NCBI GenBank assembly: GCA_947259475.1
Contig: CAMYLW010000168.1
Span: 1 to 7,714 of the forward strand
Direction of reading: 5' to 3'
DNA length: 7,714 nucleotides
Source of the DNA: Thermodesulfobacteriota bacterium
GTDB taxonomy: Bacteria; Desulfobacterota; Syntrophobacteria; BM002
A program made the position numbers and the translations under genes. Of the stretch, positions 1 through 4,922 are shown one piece after another (the first letter of the stretch is position 1; every line of letters starts with the position of its first letter). A model generated the notes under the pieces. It made no database searches. It had not been told where the DNA came from and saw nothing but the letters and a program-made list of their open reading frames with translations.

Positions 1-741
1 TTGAAGAAAAGGGATGAGGAGATGCTCCAGGCGGTTCTTACCCTGGATAGAATTCCGGTTGAGTCCGTGATGTTACCGACGCGAGACGTTGTTGCCTTCG
101 AGATCGACACGCCCCATGAAGAGGTTATGGCTAGAGTGAAGGAAAGTGAGTTTTCGCGGTATCCAGTATATCAGGAAAGCAAGAGCGAAGTGTCGGGATT
201 TGTGCATATCAAGGATCTTTTCAAGTGGACGGGCACGCCAGGGCAGTTTTCACTTAAGAAGATCATGCGGCGGGCTAGCTATGTACCGGAGGGCAAATCG
301 CTTCGTCAGCAATTGGTGGACTTTCAGAAAAGTCGGATCCACCTAGCCTTTGTGGTGGACGAGTATGGTGAGGTTGTCGGGATCGTATCTCTCGAGGATA
401 TTCTTGAAGAGATTGTGGGGGAAATAGAGGATGAACATGACAGATTTCTTCGCCGGATCCTGCCACAGGGCGACGGATCGTTTCTTGTGGATGGAAGCGT
501 CTCCATACGCGACTTGAATAAGTGGTTGACTTGGGATCTCCCGGAAGATGGATACCAGACCATTGCCGGGCTTGTGCTAACCCTTTTTGGCCGTTTGCCC
601 GAGATGGGAGAAGAGGTGCGATGGCGAACTTTTCGTTTTCGGGTGGAGGAGATGTTCGAAAAAGCGATTACCCAGATCCGAGTCATCCGGGAGCAGGAGC
701 CGGAAAAACCAGAAGGTCAGATATTCGATCAGGAAGCCTAA
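1..741 (+). CDS. CBS-domain / CorC_HlyC transporter-associated protein, probably 5'-partial
   Basis: Cytoplasmic part of a CNNM/CorC-type (HlyC/CorC) membrane protein. This family is linked to divalent-cation transport and resistance. The first CBS domain is at about residues 22-76, after the short helix 'EEMLQAVLTLDRIPVESVM' that normally joins it to the DUF21 membrane domain. The second is at about 84-146 and carries the typical block DEYGEVVGIVSLEDILEEI (120-138). The CorC_HlyC domain covers about 157-231, with 'TIAGLVLTLFGRLPEMGEEV'. Full-length relatives are about 400-450 residues and begin with a DUF21 domain of three or four membrane helices, which is absent here. The frame is open at base 1 and the TTG there has no visible upstream context, so the gene most likely starts outside the window. 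A stand-alone short CorC (about 280 aa) is a less likely alternative. It converges with the next gene, leaving a 39-bp gap and no clear terminator hairpin. Confidence 0.9.
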   Translation: MKKRDEEMLQAVLTLDRIPVESVMLPTRDVVAFEIDTPHEEVMARVKESEFSRYPVYQESKSEVSGFVHIKDLFKWTGTPGQFSLKKIMRRASYVPEGKSLRQQLVDFQKSRIHLAFVVDEYGEVVGIVSLEDILEEIVGEIEDEHDRFLRRILPQGDGSFLVDGSVSIRDLNKWLTWDLPEDGYQTIAGLVLTLFGRLPEMGEEVRWRTFRFRVEEMFEKAITQIRVIREQEPEKPEGQIFDQEA

Positions 742-780
742 AATCCACACCCGTATCCACGACGGAAAATGCGCCGCAGG

Positions 781-1236
781 CTAGAACTTTACGGTCTTGC
801 AAATTTCCTCATATTCCTTGATCTCCTCAGGCGTCAGTTCTCGGCGGAGCAGCTTTTTATTGACGAGAATGGGTATTTTTCTGTTTAGGGCCAGGGCCAC
901 TGCATCGCTGGGTCTAGAGTCAACGAAATGTTCCGTGCCATCGGCACGAAAGAACACCTTGGCGTAGTAGGTGTTTTCAACCATGTCAGATATCTCTATC
1001 CGCAAAAACTCCACCGGGAGATTGTCACTAATTGTCAAATAGAGGTCGTGAGTTAGGGGCCGTTTTGGCTCCACCATGCCTTTTTCCTTGGCGATAGCGG
1101 CAAATTCCGAATCTCCCACAAACATGATGAAATGATGTTGGTCCTCTTCGTTTTCCTTAAGTACCACCATGTTCCCCGAACTACGGTCACTTTTGAGATA
1201 GACTTCGTTGACGGTAACCAATGTTATTTTTGCCAT
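781..1236 (-). CDS. Bifunctional nuclease family protein (BFN / DUF151)
   Basis: Protein of 151 residues matching the BFN (DUF151) family. The hallmark DSRPSDAVALAL is at 106-117, followed by the conserved 'PILV', and the N-terminal half is the usual beta-rich domain. Plant BFN-domain proteins have reported RNase/DNase activity, and the bacterial members are mostly uncharacterised soluble proteins. The length is normal for bacterial members (about 140-170 aa), so the gene looks complete. The ATG at 1236 is supported by a strong GAGGGGAG ribosome binding site ending seven or eight bases upstream. The C-terminal tail is a charged helix. The gene stands alone: it converges with the CBS-domain gene, and the family A repeat begins 65 bp upstream of its start. 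The family assignment is firm; the substrate and physiological role are unknown. Confidence 0.95.
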   Translation of the reverse strand: MAKITLVTVNEVYLKSDRSSGNMVVLKENEEDQHHFIMFVGDSEFAAIAKEKGMVEPKRPLTHDLYLTISDNLPVEFLRIEISDMVENTYYAKVFFRADGTEHFVDSRPSDAVALALNRKIPILVNKKLLRRELTPEEIKEYEEICKTVKF

Positions 1237-1300
1237 GCTTTACTCCCCTCGATCTCTCCAAGACTCACGGAAGCGTCCAACAATTCGACGGTCAAAGTTC

Positions 1301-1497
1301 ACCCTAATGTTGCAAATCCAAACCGGCAAAAATTGCTTCGCCCGCGTGATAGTCCCGCCGTTGGCGGGACGACCGTGCTCGCCTCGGACAGGATCTCACG
1401 TACGTAAAGTACTGTTCATTCTGTCCGAGCTTGCGCGCACCCACATCTGGCGTACTCTGACGCGTTTTTCCTCGGAGTGGGTCTGCAACACTAGGGT
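1301..1497. repeat. MITE-like repeat family A, copy 1 (197 bp)
   Basis: The ends are inverted repeats: ACCCTAATGTTGCA at 1301-1314 and TGCAACACTAGGGT at 1484-1497, with one mismatch. The interior is alignable over its whole length to the copy at 2718-2909, at roughly four fifths identity by eye, and includes the shared run GGACAGGATCTCACGTACG. That run forms one arm of an internal hairpin with a CTGTCCG about 25 bases later. This copy has an extra small hairpin, TCCCGCC-GTT-GGCGGGA. The two bases outside each end are TC and TC, consistent with a 2-bp target duplication. No open frame in it looks like a transposase, so it would be non-autonomous. Confidence 0.85.
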
Positions 1498-1826
1498 TCA
1501 TTCTCTTCGGATATCTTCTGACTATCCATTATAATGACCTAGTACGATTTTTAAAAGGCTTTTACAGCTTTCTACTGGTTGGGCACCAGGATTTTTACTC
1601 CGCAATAGCCCTCCACGTCTTACCCAAGATCCTCACCTGGACTTGAATAAAGCTGTAACTGGCTATGGGGTGATAGGTGAACCATTGCCTCTGCAGAGCA
1701 TATATTCACTAGGCGCTAAACTCATTTGGCATATCCAAAAAGAGCCAAAAAAGGGGAAACTCTGTTCAAAGTTTTATCATTGCCAGCCCCCTTCATTCCA
1801 TGTTAGCTTTGCCAAAAGTTCCGCTA
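1498..1826. other. Intergenic stretch with no supported gene
   Basis: 329 bp between repeat A copy 1 and the ferredoxin promoter. The longest open frame (TTG start at 1643, 62 codons) has no ribosome binding site and a composition unlike a protein. A weak stem (CTGGT/ACCAG, 1575-1589) followed by five T residues is the only terminator-like structure, and there is no gene upstream for it to terminate. I see nothing else in this stretch. Confidence 0.6.
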
Positions 1827-1827
1827 T

Positions 1828-1841
1828 TTGACTTAGATCAA
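1828..1841 (+). promoter_or_regulatory. CRP/FNR-superfamily operator (FNR/HcpR-like) before the ferredoxin gene
   Basis: TTGACTTAGATCAA is a palindrome matching the FNR consensus TTGAT-N4-ATCAA with one difference. It also matches TTGAC-N4-GTCAA, one of the HcpR-type consensus forms, with one difference. With one flanking base on each side the inverted repeat TTTGA-N6-TCAAA is perfect. A possible -10 element, TATTAC (1861-1866), would put the start site near 1873-1876 and the palindrome centre about 39-41 bases upstream. That is the class II activator position. The ferredoxin ATG follows at 1907. Which regulator binds cannot be decided from the sequence. Confidence 0.6.
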
Positions 1842-1906
1842 AGCACCGCTGCGAAGGGTGTATTACCATCTCGGGCAATAGTCAAAACATAAGCGGAGGT
1901 GCAATT

Positions 1907-2674
1907 ATGGCAATGAGGAATATTGTAAAAATTGATGAGGAAAAATGTGACGGTTGTGGGCTGTGCGTTATAGAATGTGCAGAAGGAGCCCTGGAAATCC
2001 GCGACGGTAAGGCCAAGATTATCAAAGAGATGTATTGTGACGGTCTGGGTGCCTGCATCGGCGAGTGTCCCCAGGAAGCCCTCACAATAGTAATGCAAGA
2101 GGCAGATCCCTTTGACGAAGAGGCTATGGAAGAACACCTCAAAACGCTCAGGGGCAAGCAAGCACAGGAATCACCGCCTGAGCTGGAAGCTGGCTGTCCC
2201 GGGGCCAAACTGGTGCATCTCCAGTCTCAACCCCCTGCCGCACCATTACAAGAAGGTGAGGCTCCAGTTTCGGCACTGCGAAACTGGCCGGTGCAAATCC
2301 ACCTGCTGCCTGTATCAGCTCCTTTTTTTAATGGGGCCGAGCTGCTCATCGCAGCTGATTGTGTTCCTTTTGCCATGGGAGGATTTCATTCACAACTCCT
2401 TCAGGGGAAGATATTGGCGATAGGATGTCCCAAGCTGGACGATACAGGATTTTATATTGACAAACTCTCGCAAATATTTGCCAATAATGAAATCAAATCA
2501 ATAACTATTGGCTACATGGAGGTCCCCTGCTGTGCCGGGCTGTTGCACGTGATACACAAGGCCCTGGAAGCTGGCGGTAAAGCGATACCGGTGGACACCG
2601 TCAAGGTGAGTGTCCGAGGTGAACTGCTTCAAGAGCAAGAACAAGATGATTCCCGTGCGGGGAGCTCCTCTTAG
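1907..2674 (+). CDS. 4Fe-4S ferredoxin domain protein of the hcp-associated (FrdX-like) type
   Basis: Soluble iron-sulfur protein of 255 residues, probably an electron carrier. The N-terminal ferredoxin domain has one complete motif, C14-x2-C17-x2-C20-x3-C24. A second motif, C44-x5-C50-x3-C54 (CDGLGACIGECP), has Leu47 where the second cysteine of a normal cluster motif would be. From memory the CDGLGAC form recurs in this family. A linker of about 50 residues leads to a C-terminal domain (about 125-245) with further conserved-looking cysteine sites: 'IAADCVPFA', 'IGCPKLDD' and 'MEVPCCAGL'. This architecture resembles the ferredoxins encoded next to hybrid cluster protein (hcp) in deltaproteobacteria, where they belong to nitrosative-stress regulons. 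No hcp gene is present here. The start is fixed by GGAGGT (1895-1900) six bases before the ATG. A CRP/FNR-like operator lies 66 bp upstream, and MITE-like repeats flank the gene on both sides. Confidence 0.93.
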   Translation: MAMRNIVKIDEEKCDGCGLCVIECAEGALEIRDGKAKIIKEMYCDGLGACIGECPQEALTIVMQEADPFDEEAMEEHLKTLRGKQAQESPPELEAGCPGAKLVHLQSQPPAAPLQEGEAPVSALRNWPVQIHLLPVSAPFFNGAELLIAADCVPFAMGGFHSQLLQGKILAIGCPKLDDTGFYIDKLSQIFANNEIKSITIGYMEVPCCAGLLHVIHKALEAGGKAIPVDTVKVSVRGELLQEQEQDDSRAGSSS

Positions 2675-2717
2675 CTGTTTCAGCAGGTTATCGGTGATTA
2701 CAGGGTCCGTGCATTGT

Positions 2718-2909
2718 ACCCTAACGTTGCATACCCAAACCGGTAAAAATCGCTGCGCTCGCGTGATAGCGCGCCATCTGCGAGCGTGCTCGCCTCGGAC
2801 AGGATCTCACGTACGGTCAAGTACTGTTCATCCTGTCCCAGACTGCGCGCGCCCGCATTTGGGGCACTCTGACGCGTTTTCCCTTGGCGTGGGTATGCAA
2901 CGTTAGGGT
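2718..2909. repeat. MITE-like repeat family A, copy 2 (192 bp)
   Basis: Perfect 20-bp terminal inverted repeats, ACCCTAACGTTGCATACCCA, lie at 2718-2737 and, inverted, at 2890-2909. The interior follows copy 1 in the same orientation, including GGACAGGAT paired with ATCCTGTCC as a perfect 9-bp stem. Around bases 50-70 it diverges: this copy has CGCTCG...CGAGCG instead of copy 1's small GC hairpin. The bases immediately outside are GT on both sides, again consistent with a 2-bp target duplication. Copy 2 has the better-preserved ends and so is probably the younger insertion. It begins 43 bp after the ferredoxin stop codon and ends 91 bp before the next start. Confidence 0.9.
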
Positions 2910-3000
2910 GTAGTCTTATGCAATCATGGTGCAGTACGGTTCACTCCATTTGAGATGCCAGTAAAGAATTTCGGTGCCACAGGTAAGGAGGGGGAAAGCA

Positions 3001-3708
3001 ATGGCGAAGGTTACTCTGAGGCCTGTTTTCATTGAGGCAACCACGCTTCCCGATTCCTGGTTTCAGATTATCTGGAATCTGCTTGATTACGGTCGGGAAT
3101 TTGAAATTGATCGCGGCTCCTATGCTGGACAAAAGCGAATGGAGCTGGACTATGTAACGGTTCACATTAAACATCCCGGGGTGAGGCCGCTTCTACCGGA
3201 TATCCCGGCCCATCTGGGTATCCCCAACCCGGTGGCAGAAGACTACCTTGACGACTACCTGCCATATCTCATGACACCTCATAAGGAGCCCGATGAGGAC
3301 TACACCTATGGTGAACGGTTGGCTGGAGGGGTAGGGATTGATCAGATCCAGACAGTGATCGATACTTATAAGAGCCATGGGTTTCGCAATAATCAGATGG
3401 TTATGACCGTGGGAATGCCCACCGACTTGAATTTGGAGGATCCTCCCTGCTTGCGTCATATAGATACCCGCATTCAGGATGACCGGCTTCACTTCTTTGT
3501 TTATTTTCGCTCCTGGGATGCTTGGAACGGTTACCCTGCCAACCTTGGCGGGGTGCAACTGCTCAAAGAATACATGGCGAGCGAGATCGGTGTGGGGGAT
3601 GGGGAGATGGTCGTCGCCTCCAAAGGCCTCCATATTTATGATTATGTCTTCGATGTAGCGCGGATGAGAACCTACCGAACTTCCGAATGCGAAGATACCT
3701 CAAGCTAG
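3001..3708 (+). CDS. Thymidylate synthase-family protein (compact, methanogen-like type)
   Basis: Protein of 235 residues with the full thymidylate synthase active-site pattern. The catalytic cysteine is Cys150 in 'EDPPCLRHID'. Arg170 and Asp173 form RSWD, Asn181 lies in 'NGYPANLGG', and His211/Tyr213 form 'HIY'. The intervals C-R of 20, R-D of 3, R-N of 11 and R-H of 41 equal those of E. coli ThyA (C146, R166, D169, N177, H207, Y209). 'DRGSYAG' at 37-43 resembles the DRTGTGT phosphate loop. The Asn at the N177 position favours dUMP over dCMP, so dTMP formation or hydroxymethylation of dUMP is the likely reaction. It is shorter than ThyA (about 264 aa), like archaeal forms. The ATG at 3001 is preferred over an in-frame GTG at 2974 because AAGGAGGGGG (2985-2994) lies six bases before it. 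No folate gene is adjacent. The preceding family A repeat ends 91 bp upstream and may separate this gene from the ferredoxin transcript. Confidence 0.88.
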   Translation: MAKVTLRPVFIEATTLPDSWFQIIWNLLDYGREFEIDRGSYAGQKRMELDYVTVHIKHPGVRPLLPDIPAHLGIPNPVAEDYLDDYLPYLMTPHKEPDEDYTYGERLAGGVGIDQIQTVIDTYKSHGFRNNQMVMTVGMPTDLNLEDPPCLRHIDTRIQDDRLHFFVYFRSWDAWNGYPANLGGVQLLKEYMASEIGVGDGEMVVASKGLHIYDYVFDVARMRTYRTSECEDTSS

Positions 3709-4097
3709 ACCAGTCTACCAAAGAGCTCTCCCCCTGTGCTTGCAAGCGTTGCTGCCATTCGTAAAGTGTAATTTACTGTGATTATTTCAACTTATATCTA
3801 TATCCAAACAATTAAGATTAACCAAGGTCGTTAACCGCCCACTCTCTCACTGCGCCGCAGATATCGGATTAAATTCTCCCATCTATTATCTCCATAAGAT
3901 ATTAGATTAATTAATAATACTAGCAAGAACTTAATCATTTATTTAACTATATATTCAGAACTCAGAGGACTTGTTGTCACGGTGACTCGTCAGCGAAATC
4001 AAACTGTCAATTAGATTTTGTCTATGCAATCGTAGGGATTAGTAGCAACGAAACGGGGTGAGGTTTATCATGGAAGAAGTATAGACATGTGAGCTAA
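3709..4097. other. Gene-free intergenic stretch, AT-rich in the middle
   Basis: Nothing protein-like is visible in any frame. Roughly 3770-3960 is markedly richer in A+T than the genes around it, with runs such as TTAATTAATAATACTAG. That could mean bendable promoter DNA (for example for IHF) or old foreign sequence. The only possible translation signal is a four-codon frame at 4070-4084 (M-E-E-V-stop) after GGGGTGAGG, which I do not call. The stretch ends at the sigma-54 promoter of the next gene. Confidence 0.6.
3976..3986. promoter_or_regulatory. Palindrome GTCAC-G-GTGAC, candidate upstream activator site
   Basis: Perfect 5+1+5 inverted repeat centred about 144 bp upstream of the start site predicted from the downstream -24/-12 promoter. 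Sigma-54 activators usually bind 80-150 bp upstream, so the distance fits. There is only one copy, and short palindromes occur by chance, so this is tentative. Confidence 0.25.
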
Positions 4098-4115
4098 TTG
4101 GCATAGGAGTTGCTA
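4098..4115 (+). promoter_or_regulatory. Sigma-54 (-24/-12) promoter of the small membrane protein gene
   Basis: TTGGCATAGGAGTTGCTA matches the consensus TGGCACG-N4-TTGCW at TGGCA and TTGCT. The invariant GG (4100-4101) and GC (4112-4113) have exactly the required 12-base offset. Deviations are T for C and A for G after TGGCA. The predicted start site is near 4125, giving an 85-base leader before the ATG at 4210. Transcription would need a bacterial enhancer-binding protein. Confidence 0.68.
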
Positions 4116-4139
4116 CATGAGTTGGTGTATAATAACTCG

Positions 4140-4172
4140 GAGAATCACCTTTATTATCCCGAGGTGATTCTC
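4140..4172 (+). other. Perfect 11-bp stem-loop in the 5' leader
   Basis: GAGAATCACCT (4140-4150) pairs with AGGTGATTCTC (4162-4172) around an 11-base loop. It lies between the predicted sigma-54 start site (about 4125) and the start codon at 4210, so it would be the main structure of the leader RNA. No T-tract follows, so it is not a typical intrinsic terminator. It could stabilise the transcript, control translation, or be a DNA operator. The pairing is seen directly; the role is unknown. Confidence 0.75.
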
Positions 4173-4209
4173 GGCCATTGGCAGAGAAGAGCAAGGGAGT
4201 GCGACACTC

Positions 4210-4536
4210 ATGTTGTCAGAGATCATATCAGCAATAAAGGATCTGGATTTTTTGAGGCTCAATGAGATCCTCGCAAGTTTTGACATGCTGGAGGTACTGA
4301 AAGATCCTTATTTCATCGGTTTTTCGGTAGTCTGCTGCCTTATCTTCATCATTCGTGGGATGGAAAAAGCACTGGTTATGTTTCTCTCAGCGCCAGCTTT
4401 TCTCGTGCTTTTTCAACACACAATCGAAGGCACCGATGCCTTGGACTTCAATGCTGAAAAACTGCTGATCTTCTGCGGTGGCTTCATCGGAATAGCTGCA
4501 GTGAATATTTACGTATTCTTCGTGCGCCACAAATGA
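4210..4536 (+). CDS. Small integral membrane protein, unknown function
   Basis: Protein of 108 residues that I cannot assign to a named family. The first 30 or so residues are amphipathic and predicted cytoplasmic or peripheral. Three hydrophobic segments follow: about 34-51 ('YFIGFSVVCCLIFIIRG'), 55-70 ('LVMFLSAPAFLVLFQH') and 84-105 ('KLLIFCGGFIGIAAVNIYVF'). It ends in a basic RHK tail. No signal peptidase site is seen. The ATG at 4210 is supported by AAGGGAG (4193-4199), ten bases upstream, which is slightly far. It is expressed alone, behind a -24/-12 promoter and a leader hairpin, so its synthesis is probably tied to a specific signal. No terminator is evident downstream. Composition and codon use look like a real gene. 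Confidence 0.85.
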   Translation: MLSEIISAIKDLDFLRLNEILASFDMLEVLKDPYFIGFSVVCCLIFIIRGMEKALVMFLSAPAFLVLFQHTIEGTDALDFNAEKLLIFCGGFIGIAAVNIYVFFVRHK

Positions 4537-4684
4537 AGAACGCGCGCTAAGAAATTCAAGGATCTGCCATTTGGCCATGCGCTCTCACCTTCGCATGCTG
4601 CCCCAATCCCTGCTTTAGGGCCTCCTATCTGCTTACCACATTAATCTCCAGCTGATCGTACCGTGTCTCAGGCCAGAGTTCACT

Positions 4685-4922
4685 AGCCCGGATATTTCAT
4701 GAATCACTTGCTGCGACCACGGATATGGCCGTCCTTCCTGGCGTCCTCGGGTGTCGGCCTCTGCGACGTACCGTTCAGGTACGCCTCGAAACCAATCCCG
4801 CGGGACCGCGGGACGGTTGCCCGGTGGCCCGCCCGCCTCGCCTGAGCGAGCAGGCTCGCGATGGCGGGCAGGTACGCCCATCTTCGTGGTCTCGCGACAG
4901 CAATTCATGAAATATCCGGGCT
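4685..4922. repeat. MITE-like repeat family B (238 bp, 20-bp perfect inverted ends)
   Basis: AGCCCGGATATTTCATGAAT (4685-4704) is exactly inverted at 4903-4922. The similarity continues inward imperfectly for about another 25 bases, including GACCACG. The interior is GC-rich and full of hairpins: CGTACC-GTTCA-GGTACG (4767-4783), TCCCGCGG-GA-CCGCGGGA (4796-4813), and GCCCGCC (4831-4837) pairing with GGCGGGC (4863-4869). There is no transposase. The right border shows GGGCT-GGGCT in tandem (4918-4927), and no clear target duplication is visible. It overlaps the 3' end of the symporter reading frame, where it supplies the final 49 codons and the stop. Confidence 0.9.

Noticed and set aside
1575..1596. 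CTGGT-TGGGC-ACCAG stem followed by TTTTT, terminator-like
   Set aside because: The stem has only five pairs, and no plus-strand gene ends upstream of it.
1725..1745. TTTGGCAT resembling a sigma-54 -24 element before the ferredoxin gene
   Set aside because: No GC is found at the required 12-base offset, so the -12 half is absent.
1643..1831. 62-codon open frame with TTG start before the ferredoxin gene
   Set aside because: It has no ribosome binding site and no recognisable protein pattern, and its end overlaps the CRP/FNR-like operator.
1301..2909. The two family A repeats as a CRISPR array or composite transposon
   Set aside because: There are only two 195-bp copies with no regular spacers, and no transposase or cas gene. 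They are described as MITE-like repeats instead.
2974..3000. Upstream in-frame GTG start for the thymidylate synthase-family gene
   Set aside because: The AAGGAGGGGG ribosome binding site lies between this GTG and the ATG at 3001 and is correctly placed only for the ATG.
4128..4133. Exact TATAAT upstream of the small membrane protein gene
   Set aside because: No -35 hexamer lies 16-18 bases upstream, and it falls just after the start site predicted from the better-supported -24/-12 promoter.
4633..4908. 91-codon minus-strand frame across repeat B
   Set aside because: It lies almost wholly inside the GC-rich palindromic repeat, with Arg/Gly/Pro-rich composition typical of non-coding GC-rich DNA and no ribosome binding site.
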